The notes beneath the pieces are model-generated. The model worked only from the letters and a program-made list of their open reading frames with translations, did no database searches and had not been told where the DNA came from. A stretch of 64,000 nt of DNA, from assembly GCA_030549335.1 (NCBI GenBank), contig CM060192.1, forward strand, positions 22,014,157 to 22,078,156, in the 5' to 3' direction. Shown here in pieces: positions 53,161 to 64,000 of this stretch. Positions within the stretch are counted from its first letter, which is position 1, and each line of letters begins with the position of its first letter. A program made the position numbers and the translations under genes. This DNA is from Pontederia crassipes. Lineage: Eukaryota; Streptophyta; Magnoliopsida; Commelinales; Pontederiaceae.

Positions 53161-55499
53161 AAAATATTTTATCATTTTTATTTTGAAAAATATGGCCATT
53201 AATATTATTATAATTAATAATTATGAAAATAAATGAAAATAGGGGAGGGATTTAATTAAGGATAAGATGTGTTATGGGATTATTTAATTAAATATGAAAT
53301 TATTTAATTATTGAAATAAATCAGAATTTGTTAAAGAAGATTAATTAAAAAATTAAATTTGATTGTGATTGAAAGTTATAGATGGATTGAAAATAAAAAA
53401 ATTTGAAAGCCCTTTAAATAAATCTTTAGAGCCAATCATCAAAGGGATTTCTTTCTCTTTAGTTCTCAATGTTCAACGATAGAGACGTGACGTCCAGTTA
53501 ACGGCAAGGCGTGATTCGACGTCGAACAAGCGTGAAATGAAGTACGCAAGGGGGATCCATATGTGTATTAAAATATGTGATTTTCCTCGGCACAATTATT
53601 TTTGTGAAGGGCCGTTTTCGTCTTAGTGCATGGGCTGCATCACTAAGCTTTGATTTTATAGGGCCGTTTTCGTCTTAGTGCATGGGCTGCATCACTAAGC
53701 TTTGATTTTATGTTACGATGTTTTGTGCCAAAGGCGAAGGAAGAAAACATTAAAAAGAAATTGAGAAACATAATATAATCCTGTGGATGTTTACGTCAAA
53801 GGGATATAGCAATTTGGGTTCAACAAGATGCGTGCGATAGAAAGAAAGAATTAAGAAAAGAAAAGGAAAATCTGCCAGGGACAAATTGGAGAGAGAAGAG
53901 GGATTTACATCTGTAGGGTAATAGAGAGAGAGAGAAAAAATAATAATAAGAAAGGGTATGTGAACATGACGTAGAGAGAAGTTGAGGGAGGAAACAAATG
54001 GAAAAAAGAGGAGAAAGAAAAAAAAAACAAACGTGCGTGAAGGGTGATGTGGAGAGAGAAACGTGAGAAAAAAAAAATAAAAAGGAATTAGCTGAGAGGC
54101 TGGGAAAGAAGGATTCGGTTATGATTTTTCCGACGAGGAAAGTGATTTATTGAATTTTATAGGCCAGCAAGAAAGGAAATAGAAAAAAAGAGGAGAATTG
54201 AATGTTATTTTATTAATTGATTTATTTTAATTATCAATTTTATAGTAATTATCTTGTTGTTATTATTATTTGTATATGATATATTGATTGTATTATTATT
54301 CATGATCCTAATAACATGATTATCATTTTTTATTATATTATTATCACACTTGATCAGATTATATCATTATCATAATTGATCATATTTTGTTACCATATCT
54401 AATCTTGACATTGATTATAATATTAATTCAGTGATATTTCTGATTTGATATTTTTTCACCTAACTTAAAATTATTAAAAAAATAGACATCTTATAAAACC
54501 TGAAAGCTACTGAGTCCATGTCTACTGATTGCCACTAAGCCAGGACTAATTGAATTGAATTAATCCTACCGTGGCACTGATCTCCATTGATCTGCATGAA
54601 AGTGGTATGGTGTCCCTTAATTGACTGATTCTCATTGAATTGGATAACTCCGAACATTGTAAATTGAATTGAATTGAATTAAAAATTGAATCAAATTGAG
54701 TTGGATTGAAATTGAATCGAATTGAATAGATCATGGTCATTTGGATACTAGCGTTGACTAACATTGCCTCTGCCCATTGAATCGAATGGAATTATTATTG
54801 ACCAATGACCATTGATATTGAATTGAAAATTGTTAAATTGAATAGTGTCATAGTGATCAGGCATCATATGTTGTTGCTAATTGTTAAATCAATATTGATC
54901 GATCATTTGACCTTCTCTTGTTCCATCCTTCCGGATGATCTATGACTTTATTGTCCTATTGTTATATTGAATCATCGATCCAGTTGATCAGACAATTATT
55001 AATTGTTATCACCATTGATTGGTCTTTTGACCATAACATGATATAATTGCTCATATTAATTAATCATTATAATGTTAATTGATTATTGTATTAATTTCTC
55101 AATTAACTTATCATTGATCGTATCTTATTTTTGATTGAGTATATTGATTATTTAGTAGTCCCTATGTATTGAATGTTTTTATATTCATGAATATTTTTTT
55201 GTACCTGAATCCGTGCAAGTGAGAGAGTTTTAATAAAGAATGATTCTGCAGGTGGTTGTCACTAATGTTGCATATTTTTTAAATCGAGTGGTCTAGTTTT
55301 TATTATTTCCGCATCCATTAGAATTGTGAACTTATCGATATTTAATCATTTTGAATATTAAGGATTATTATATGTTATTATTGAAAAAGTCTTCCATATT
55401 TATGGTTTATATTATGCAAAAATATTTTATAGAAGATTTAGTAGCGTCTCTAGAACGACTCTGAGCATATGAAAGTCACTTGAGTCTTGAGGTGTTACA
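53161..55499. mobile_element. Probable LTR fragment ending GGTGTTACA
   Basis: The right end (55440-55499) reads GCGTCTCTAGAACGACTCTG ... CTTGAGGTGTTACA, the usual right end of the TGTAACACC...GGTGTTACA class of plant LTRs. The matching left end was not found, so the limit at 53161 is arbitrary. The middle (54540-55150) is a degenerate field of TTGAATTGAA and ATTGATCAT words. Confidence 0.45.
53609..53711. repeat. Nearly perfect 52-bp tandem duplication
   Basis: GGGCCGTTTTCGTCTTAGTG ... GCTTTGATTTTAT occurs twice in a row at 53609-53660 and 53661-53711. The near identity suggests a recent event. Confidence 0.9.
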
Positions 55500-55964
55500 C
55501 TTTAGATTTTCATGCTTTATCTATTTAGTGTAGTTCTCTAGATTATTAATTTTTTTCTACTTTAGTTGAAAGAGTTTTATTGTAAGGATAATTTTTTATT
55601 TCTGATTAATCAAATAATTAGTTTAGTTTTTATGAATATGATTGCTATGTTTAATACTTTCTTCAGAATTTAATGATTTTTAGGATGATTATTGACTATG
55701 TAGTGTGATCAATCCTTAATTCATCATCTTCTGTTTGAATCGATTCTTAACTTTATGTTGAAGCAATCCATGTCGTAATATAGTAGAAATCGTGCGGCAT
55801 ATTAGATTTTTGTGATCTGCATGAATTGACCCGTGCAAGCGATTCTGTAGTATAGATATTACATTGTATTGCATGTTAAATAAAAAAATAACTGAAGGCA
55901 TATCCGTGCGGAATACTTTCAGATTATTACTGTTTTAAGATAGTTGATTTACCCGTGCGGGAGA
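55500..55964. other. Gene-free spacer
   Basis: AT-rich sequence with three CCGTGC(A/G) words (about 55831, 55908 and 55953). No gene or boundary is visible. Confidence 0.35.
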
Positions 55965-57360
55965 TGATGGTGTAGAATTGATAGCAAGTGCACTAGTCGC
56001 TCAAGTAATAAAATGATGAGTATAAAGTATCGTTCCCACGAAGAAAATAATTAATTAATTACTTCTTTTACTTATAACTTGAGAAAAGATGAATAAATTG
56101 TTTAATGTGAAAATAAGTTGAATAATTAATAAAAATATAAGAATATGATCAATGAAGTTTAAAAGTATAGATTTGATGAATATGACTTATCTTGATTAAT
56201 ACCACTACTCACATATGAATTCTAGACAAAAGATGATGAATTAATAAAGTAAAATTCCCAATTTGATTTAACCAATATTTCAGGCTTTAAACCCTATTTT
56301 GAGATCAATAAAAGAGAGTAATCCTTTCAATTTTTAATCTAATTTATTCAATCTCAAAACACATTCAACTGGAATATAAAGTTAAGGGCTTTCTCAAGTT
56401 ACCTTAACAACAACACAATTGGGTCTCTTGCGATTTCCCCAATTATGGCATGTAAGAGAAAAATCAGAGAAAAACTCTAGAGAATCTAAAGACTTCTTTT
56501 CAGATAATCGAAAGATTCAAAGGAATAAATCTCAGGCAACAATCAATAAAACCATCAAACATGTTATTGATCCATCAACTAATCGTACAAAGAATTCATA
56601 AAGAATAGAGTTCAATAAAGAAAATCCTAAAGAACTACTCTAATAAACTAGAGTACATCAATCTAAATGATGTTTCAGGAAAAGAAAAGAGAACAAGAAG
56701 AACTACTCATAATTCTATCGTCCTCTCTCGAGTTTCCGGCAGAATTTCGTTGTAGCCTCTGGATCTCCCTCACCAAGCCTTCAACCTCTGAATTATGCCC
56801 TCCAAAAGATGCTTTTTCAAGACCTCTTCTGTCTTCTTTTATAGGATTTCTCATCCCCCAAGGAAAGAAATCGAAAATATATTCAAAAAGTGGATAAAAA
56901 TAGCTTTAAAACGACCTAACAGACCGTCGTCACGGCAATGGAGTTGTGATGCTGGGATCTTGGGTAGAAACTGACGATATTTTAATAGGTAAATTAACGC
57001 CTCAGACAGCAAATGAATCGTCGTATGCCCTAGAGGATAGATTATTACGAGCCATACTGGGAATTCAGGTTGAAGTTGCGATTGGATGTAGTCATTAAAC
57101 GGTCGTGTCAGAAGGCTGAAAAGACTGAAAAATATTTAGTCATTTTTTTGCTGACAGTCTTATTGGTTGTTTTAGGCCTTTTCTTGCCTTGCTTTCGACC
57201 TTCTCTCGTATCCTGCCATGAATAATTTTTAGATTTAGGTAGAGATCAAATCTAAAGAAAATTATATGAAAACAAATCAAAACTCCTCTTTTCTAAACAT
57301 AAAAATATTCTAAAGTGTTAATCAAATGATCCAAACTAATGCATGATTTTCCGTGCATCA
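55965..57360 (-). repeat. 3' LTR of the Athila-type element
   Basis: In element sense it starts TGATGCACGGAAAATC at 57360, directly after the purine tract, and ends near CTACACCATCA at 55965. Its 55965-56900 part matches 60075-61020 closely, but the block at about 56920-57165 differs from the other LTR. Confidence 0.85.
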
Positions 57361-58550
57361 AATACCCCCAAGCTTAATATTTTGTTTGTCCTCAAGCAAA
57401 TTTCAGATAAGGCACAGGGCTCCATCACAAAACCAATACTTTCATCCCACTGTTCTTTTACACGACCATCACTAAAGTATCTTTTCTCAACCAATACCTA
57501 GCTTTGTAGAATTCTTAGCATTTAAACATATTTTTCTTGCATATTTACAAATAATATTAGTCAATCTTATAAGAGTGTCAATATTGAACCACAAGTCTTT
57601 AAGGAGCTTATTTTCATACTAATATCATTTCATATTTCAACATTAATTTTTTTTCACTTTAAGAATTTAGTACTCCATATTGCACAAAGTGGTCCATGTA
57701 ATGGACTTTCGACCGACGGATCCCAGAGCAGATGCCCTTAGGTCGCCAGGCAAAAATTCCCTACGGATCTAATCACCCAGACACACCAAAGTTCCAGAGG
57801 GTACTTTATATTTTTCACTTAACTGTTGGAGCTCAACTAGCTCTCTTTTCATTCATTTTAACATTAAAATTAATTAGCATAATTATAAGTTCCAAAAAGA
57901 CTTAATGCTTTCAATAGAGATGCAATTATAATCAAGACTAACATCATAGTAAATAATAGAGAAATTCATCATTTAAAATCTAGTCCTTCTACTTAGCAAC
58001 AAACTCAATCCAAATCCCAATACTTTAGTGATACCCGATAAAAAGAAACAATGATTGAATTTCATAGATTAAGCGATGTTCTGAAAATAAACTTAAAGAC
58101 AACAAAATAGTAAACAACAAGAAATGAGATGACACACAAATTTTTTTCTCAAAAATTTTCATAGTTAGATGCATGCCAAACAAAATAAGATAATCAATTC
58201 AAAATACTTAAATAAGACATGCCATGCAAATGCAAAATGAATTAAGTCCCTCCCCCAAGCTTGAACAATTGAGAAAAGAAACACATAAGTGGGAAAATGT
58301 AAAGGAGAAGAAACAACCAAGAGCTTAGTCTTCTGGAGGTGGCGATGGCGAGAAGGAATATCCTTCAGGTCTTGAGAACGGTCGCGAAAATAGTCGTAAC
58401 CGAAGTTTTTGTTTTTTCCTGAGCATGAGCATAACTAAGTTAATATCAAATCTACTCCACAACTAAGAAACTAAAAGAAGTAAAGAGAAAAGAGTTTAGA
58501 CAGTGTAGTTCTAAGTTATAGTCGTTAACTTGACTTTTGCCCTTTCATCT

Positions 58551-60014
58551 TTAGGGGTCTAATAAGGGCACTGAGTGGCCACTTATTAAGGTGATTGAAT
58601 TCGCTTGCTCCTTTGGATTTTTCTCTGTATTGCTAGGCAAGCTCCCTGGCTGTCTTCCAGATACCATGTTTGTCAATTGTCCCATCTGTGTTTCTAAGTT
58701 TCTGATTGATGCATCTTGATTAGTAAACTTGGTCTCCACATTGAGGATGAACTTTGATAAGAGATTTTCCAAATCACTTTTTGATTCGGTATAAGGTTGA
58801 TAAGCAGGGGGTTGTGCTGAACTCTTATTATTCACTCAAGAGTAATTAGGAGGAGCCCTTAGCCCACTGTTGATGCATTTCCTCCAACATTGTTCCTGAA
58901 AGCATTATTAAAAATAAAGTTAGCATCCTCAAAATTTTGCTGATTACAATTTATACCTGCTTGGCATTCATGATTAGGATGTCCCCCTCCACACATGTCA
59001 CATGTGATGTTCGAAACCTTGTTGATAGATCTTTGAGTCATCAACATATTCATTTTCTTTGCTAAGGCATCTAACTGGGCTTGAATGTGGGTAGCTTTAT
59101 CAACTTCATAAAGTCCAGCCTTCTTTGCCCTTGAGTTTTGCCAATTGTTCAAGGCAAGATTGTCGAATAACTTATAAAGATCTTCAGGGGATCTATCAAC
59201 AATCGTTCCTCCAGCAGCGGTGTCGATCTTGTCCTTTATCTCTGCTGAAGCCCCATTGTAAAAGTATTGGATCTGTTGGTAAAAAGGGATGTTATAATTT
59301 GGAACTTTACTGACGAGATTTTGAACCTATCCCAAGCTTCATGCATAGACTCTGTATCCTGCTGGCAAAAAGAAGAAACTTCAGATAAGCATCTAGCAGC
59401 TTTTTGTGGTGGACAGTACTTATTAATGTATGCTTGACGCATTTCTTCCCAATTTGTTATGGTTCCTATCGGTAATGTAGTGAGCCAAGTATAAGCTTTT
59501 TCTTTCAAAGAAAAAGGAAAAAATCTTAGACGAACTGCATCATTGTTACTCCATGAAATTTGAAAGTTGAACATAATTGGACAAATTTCATAATGTGGCT
59601 GAATGGATCTTCATCTCTATCTCCTTCAAATTGTGTGTTTGATATCATTTGAACTGTTCCCTGCTGGATTTGAAAATTGTTAGCACCAATTTCAAGGAGT
59701 GTAATACTCCCTCTCTCATCAATCATTGGTCCCATGGTGTAATCTCTCATAGTTCTGTAAGCAGGTGGGGGTGGTGGTAATTGGTTCTCAATCTGCCTTT
59801 GTTGTTCTGCCATCTTAACAATAGTAGAAATTTTCTTTTTCAATCTTCTGGGAGTTCTCTCTATTTCAGGATCAAACACTAGTGGTTCGCCTAAACCACG
59901 TGTATTATGCCTATGTCCCAAGGCACTAGTGTTAGAATCCTCCAGGATGTGTGAATTATGAACTCTTGAATTCCTGTAATCACACCAATACAAATGAATG
60001 GTAATAATTCTCAA
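58551..60014 (-). pseudogene. gag: Athila gag polyprotein, broken
   Basis: On the - strand the pieces read, in order, VFDPEIERTPRRLKK (about 59875), the retrotransposon gag domain with GDRDEDPFSHIMKFVQLCST and KEKAYTWLTTLPIGTITNWE (about 59650-59450), YCPPQKAARCLSEVSSFCQQ, EDLYKLFDNLALNNWQ (about 59175), a single CCHC knuckle CDMCGGGHPNHEC (about 58999-58961), and the Athila-typical C-terminal NLETQMGQLTNMVSG ... LPSNTEKNPKEQANSITL. Frames break between 59526 and 59574, near 59240 and near 58835. Gag would form the virus-like particle and bind element RNA. Nothing of pol follows. Confidence 0.88.
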
Positions 60015-60051
60015 ATTAATAAGAAAGATAAGAAATTAAATATTAACTAGT

Positions 60052-60068
60052 CCACGACAACGACGCCA
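60052..60068 (-). promoter_or_regulatory. Primer binding site, tRNA-Asp type
   Basis: On the - strand, six bases after the LTR end, TGGCGTCGTTGTCGTGG differs at three positions from TGGCGCCGTTGCCGGGG, the complement of the 3' end of plant tRNA-Asp used by Athila elements. Two of the three changes are C-to-T at CpG or CpNpG-type sites. Confidence 0.75.
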
Positions 60069-60074
60069 AAAACT

Positions 60075-61320
60075 TGATGCGTGTAAAATTGATAGCAAGT
60101 GCACTAGTCGCTCAAGTAATAAAATGATGAGTATAAAGTATCGTTCTCACGAGGACAATAAAAAATTAATAACTTCTCTTACTTATAACTTGAGAAAAGA
60201 TGAATAAATTGTTTAATGTGAAAATAAGTTGAATAATTAATAAAAATATAAGAATATGATCAATGGAGTTTAAAAGTATAGATTTGATGAATAGGACTTA
60301 TCTTGATTAATACCACTACTCACATATGAATTCTAGACAAAAGATGATGAATTAATAAAGTAAAATTCTCAATTTGATTTAACCAATATTTCAGGCTTTA
60401 AACCTTATTTTGAGATCAATAAAAGAGAGTAATCCTTTCGGTTTTTAATCTAATTTATACAATCTCAAAACACATTCAACTGGAATATAAAGTTAAGGAC
60501 TTTCTCAAGTCACATTAACAACAACACAATTGGATCTCTTGCGATTTCCCCAATTATGGCATGTAAGAGAAAAATCAGAGAAAAACTCTAGATAATCTAA
60601 AGACTTCATTTCAGATAATCGAAAAATTCAAAGGAATAGATCTCAGGCAACAATCAATAAAATCATCAAACATGCTATTGATCCATCAACTAATCGTACA
60701 AAGAATTCATAAAGAATAGAGTTCTATCAAAAAAATCCTAAAGAATTACTCTAATAAACTAGAGTACATCAATCTAAATAATATTTCAGGAAAAGAAAAG
60801 AGAACAAGAAGAACTACTCCTAATTCTACCGTCCTCTCTCGAGTTTCTGGCAGAATTTTATTGTAGCCTCTGGATCTCCCTCACCAAGCCTTCAACCTCT
60901 GAATTATGCCCTCCAAAAGATACTTTTTCAGGCCCTCTTCTGCCTCCTTTTATAGATTTTCTCATCCCCCAAGGAAAGAAACAAAAAAATATATCCAAAA
61001 AGTGAATAAAAATAGCTTTAAAATGGCCTAACAAATCGTCGTTACGGCTGTGAAAGGCTCTGGCACGGTCGTAACAGAAGATTGAAAATGCTGAAAAATA
61101 CTTAGCCATTTTTTTGCTAAAAAATATCTCTGTCACGACCATGACAGGCTCTGTCACGGCCGTGATAGGGACTTAGTCAAATTTCTGCTTGAAAATCTTT
61201 CTATCACGGCCATGACCAGAACTGTCACGACCGTGACAGTCTTATTGGCTATTTTAGGCTTTTTCTTGCCTTGCTTTCGATGTTCTCTCGTATCCTGTCA
61301 TGAATAATTTCCAGATTTAG
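60075..61320 (-). repeat. 5' LTR of the Athila-type element, truncated
   Basis: Matches the left LTR from TGATGCGTGTAAAATTGATA at 60075 to AGATTTAG at 61320, then similarity stops. The segment 61030-61240 contains five or six copies of a palindromic word such as GTCACGGCCGTGAC that are mostly absent from the partner LTR. Confidence 0.85.
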
Positions 61321-62165
61321 ACTATTTTAGGCACTTCCTCTCTCTATAGTTATATATAAATATCAATGTTATAGGATTGGACCCGACCATCGATCTAGAT
61401 TGATCGATTGGTTAGGTCAAGGTGAATCAAGTCGATTAAATCAAATGATCGAGCTGGATAAATGATGAATTAATATAAAATATTAAAATAAATATAAATT
61501 AACATACATAATAACTCAAGTCAATGCATAATAAATTTTTTATTCACTAATCAGGATACTAGACTTGTTACAATGAACACTTGTCCAAATCAAATGATTT
61601 TTTTAAAAAAATCAACATTAATTTTAATATTTTACTGATATATGATATTAAGATCCTATTTGAATTTCCTTTTGAGTAATTATTAATATAAGTAATAATT
61701 TTGTTTGTGGTCTTGCTATGTCAATGTTGAGGAAGAATAGGTAATAAAAAAACAAAAAAAGATTGAGAATTTACTATATTTTCATTAACCTCGTCAATTT
61801 CTTATTGTCGTCGCTACATTTCTATGTCTGGGATAAAAATATAGTCAAGTGTAGAAAGTTGACTTAAAAGTGAGAAGTTGAAATTTAAGTTTATTTTTTT
61901 TAAAAAAATAATGTACTCTTGGTCAGGTCACTCAAATAAGCTATGCTGGCTGGTCCAACTAGAGATTTGATTGGACCAAACTGGGTCAACAACCTATTCA
62001 GGTTTTGAGTGATTCATGGTCCATGTTAAGATCCGAACACTAGTCTGATTGATCGGGTTCACAACATTGTTAAATATAAAATGTAAACAACAAGAATGAT
62101 CATATATCACTTAATTCTCCAACAAGCAACTAAGTTCCCAATATAGCCATATATAGAAAGATCAC
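61321..62165. other. Unassigned AT-rich stretch
   Basis: No gene is visible. The words GATCGA and CCAATC(A/G)ATC cluster at 61380-61460 and similar words recur at 61920-62060, possibly ends of an inverted-repeat element, but boundaries were not found. Confidence 0.3.
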
Positions 62166-62169
62166 CTAT

Positions 62170-62460
62170 CTTAGCCACCCCATGCATAAGCCCGGGTCGA
62201 GTATGTTAAGGTGCCTTTCAAGTGCGATGACTGCATGGAAGTGGGCATGAGCTACCACTCCAAATGCTCATTCTGTGATCCGCACCACCACTGTGCCCTC
62301 GCCTCGCTATCCGCCACTAATTTTACCCCATGTGCATATTTCGATTCCCCTCATCCTCAGGGTGACTCCCCGCACTACTGCAATGCCTGAGCGCAATGTG
62401 CACGACTTCATCCTCCATTGTCACTCCTGTGGCTTTGACCTCCATCTCTACTGTGCAATA
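62170..62460 (+). pseudogene. DC1-domain protein fragment
   Basis: One frame reads VPFKCDDCMEVGMSYHSKCS followed by FCDPHHHCAL (62210-62300). After a frameshift another reads FILHCHSCGFDLHLYCA (62408-62458). The paired Cys/His pattern C-x2-C ... C-x2-C-x-F-D-L-H-x2-C is that of the DC1 (C1-like) zinc-binding domain of a large plant family. A stop at about 62388 and the frameshift make it a pseudogene or partial exon, and it is cut off by the hAT element that begins at 62461. Confidence 0.7.
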
Positions 62461-64000
62461 GGGACGGTTCAAGGCTTTTAGAGACCTAAAGCAAGATTAT
62501 ATGATGAGGTCTTTTGTATAATAAGAAAAAAATATTATATGATGAGGTCTTTTGTATAATAAGAAAAAATTAGTTAAAATTTATTTTTCTAGCTTTTATA
62601 GATGCAACATTACTAATCAAAATTTCATAATTGACTTCTCCTAATATTTCTTTTTCTAAGATAAAGTAGCTAAGCCATTTAATCTTTTTTAAGACACTGT
62701 TTATCTTAAATAAGATTTTATCAATTTTAATTTTGAAAAACTTCTTTTAGCCGACACAATGGTTATTGAAATTGTTAACATTATTCTGTAGGCAATATAT
62801 GCATTTGGAAATGAATCAATTCGTTTTATATGATTGAGTATCTCAATAAGGGTATTATCATCTACTTGAATAAATTCTTTTAAAATTTTTAACTCTAAAA
62901 ATAAATCTAAACAATCAATGTTCGAGTTATCATTATAGTTTAAATAACATTCAAGATCAAGACAATATTTTGTTTTTAAAATCTCGTTGTCTAAAGATCT
63001 TAATTTCTTACTGCTAAATAAAAATCTAAATTTCTTTTCATAAAATGTGAATTGTTCAAATCTACTTTGAAGAGAAAAATGGCTTGGTCTGTTATGTATA
63101 AAAAATTATAAGTTCTAATGATTCTTCGGATGATTTAATTATATCATTATTATCATTTTCATCAAACTAATTTTTTTCTATGCACAATATGTTGTTCGCG
63201 AAATTTAGGTTCAATGTTCATTTCAAGTGCAATTTTCTTAGTTGAAATCATTGCATTTATAAACCCTTCTTATCTATATATTTTTTAAAAAATATATAAT
63301 AAGACCATTTATTTGATCACTAGCAACCTCAATTCGCATATCCTTTGACTGTAAATTTTTGATAATTGAATTAACTGCAAATAATATATCATACCAAATA
63401 GACATGCCATGAAAAAATTCAAAAGTTTCAAGCTCATATGTTGCTAAATAATTTGCTTCACTTTTACTTTTTGGATCCTTACAAACTTCAGCTAATTATA
63501 ATAAAGCATCTCTTATTTGAGAAGCTTGAAATCTTAAGTGCTTTAACACTTTCAATGCGACTTTCCCAACATATATGTGACAATGATTTAAAAGTTAAAT
63601 TAAGTACAAAATCTTTTAAAAATTTCTATCATTGTGTAGAAGAAGAAAATAATGAATAAATATGTTGTACTACTTCAAAGAATGTTATAGACGTATTATA
63701 AGAATTGACCATATCACATAATACTAAATTTAGATTATGACATCTACATGGTGTATAAAATTCTCTTGGATTTATATTTGAAATTATTTTTGCACTCCTT
63801 GATTTTTTTCCCTTCATATTTGAGCTATAATTATATCCTTGTTCTATGAAGTTATTAATGTGAGCCAATATTTTTTATTTCATCTAGACTTCAAGAAGAC
63901 ATTTTTCACTTGTATCATCCACATGCAAAAACTTTAAAAAAATTCTGTAAATGTAATAGAAGTTGAAGAAATATCTACAACTTTTAATACAAAAGACATT
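62461..64000 (-). pseudogene. hAT transposase gene (ZMYM1/DUF4371 type), decayed, runs off window
   Basis: The left end GGGACGGTTCAAGGC with GAGACCTAAAGCAAG looks like the terminal inverted repeat of plant hAT elements; the other end is outside the window. On the - strand the protein reads GYNYSSNMKGKKS (63835), FYTPCRCHNLNLVLCDMVNS, FFEVVQHIYSLFSSSTQ (63640), then after frameshifts RWESRIESIKALRFQASQIR, TFEFFHGMSIWYDILFAVN and, near 62700, SAKRSFSKLKLIKSYLR. These are the DUF4371 core and the C-terminal hAT dimerisation motif. A live enzyme would cut and move the element. Several frameshifts and stops, including TAA after SYLR, show it is inactive. A 38-bp tandem duplication (ATTATATGATGAGGTCTTTT) lies at 62496-62571. 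Confidence 0.8.

Larger units (their letters stand above)
55965..61320 (-). mobile_element. Athila-type gypsy LTR retrotransposon, gag-only
   Basis: Two direct LTR copies (55965-57360 and 60075-61320) enclose a 2.7-kb interior read on the - strand. Next to the right LTR is a tRNA-Asp-type primer binding site, and next to the left LTR a purine tract AAGCTTGGGGGTATT (57375-57361). The interior encodes only gag; protease, RT, RNase H and integrase are absent. Athila elements are normally several kb longer. The outer LTR is cut at 61320, about 120 bp short of the end of its partner, so target duplication cannot be tested. Confidence 0.85.

Noticed and set aside
49654..55499. One long LTR running from TGTAATGCCC to GGTGTTACA
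   Set aside because: The flanks (ATAAC and CTTTA) do not match, whereas ending at 51289 gives a matching ATAAC duplication.

Overview
This is nuclear DNA of a flowering plant. It is AT-rich and full of decayed transposable elements. It holds one intact gene, with many short exons and GT-AG introns, that encodes the plant exocyst subunit SEC3. I cannot place the species. The elements present (Athila-type gypsy, plant LINEs, a MYM-type hAT, a 5S-derived fragment, TTG-tailed retroelements) occur widely in angiosperms.

Layout. 1-1632: end of an inverted-repeat element, a fragment of a decayed gene, and an LTR-like tandem repeat. 1633-12076: a dead LINE on the + strand that has taken three later insertions: a long-TIR element at 5494-6492, a hAT-type MITE at 6611-7236 and a 3-kb solo LTR at 7977-11003. 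12090-22800: gene-free DNA with a second solo LTR (16127-17992), an AT-rich degenerate array, a small TIR element and a hairpin-rich GC block. 23052-47023 (- strand): the SEC3 gene, 25 coding exons, 885 codons plus stop, with no break in the reading frame.

The SEC3 introns hold most of the unusual material. Intron 6 (10.7 kb) carries two LINE derivatives placed head to head. Both keep ORF1 and the LINE 3' end but have no ORF2. Between them lie an ORF2-type LINE 3' fragment and a palindrome made of 5S rRNA sequence. Other introns hold LINE tails only 22, 62 and 68 bp long, each flanked by a target-site duplication, two TTG-tailed elements, and a patchwork of organelle-derived DNA (rpoA, small-subunit and large-subunit rRNA pieces).

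47220-64000: a long ATT microsatellite close to the SEC3 promoter, a tRNA-derived SINE with a 16-bp target duplication, a third solo LTR (49654-51289), LTR-like debris, an Athila-type gypsy element on the - strand that keeps gag but no pol (55965-61320), a DC1-domain gene fragment, and a decayed hAT (MYM/DUF4371 type) transposase gene that interrupts it and runs off the right edge.

Apart from SEC3 I see no gene likely to make a functional host protein. The best candidates for something little described are the ORF1-only LINE pair, the ultra-short LINE-tail insertions, the 5S palindrome and the array of covarying mini-hairpins in the first solo LTR.
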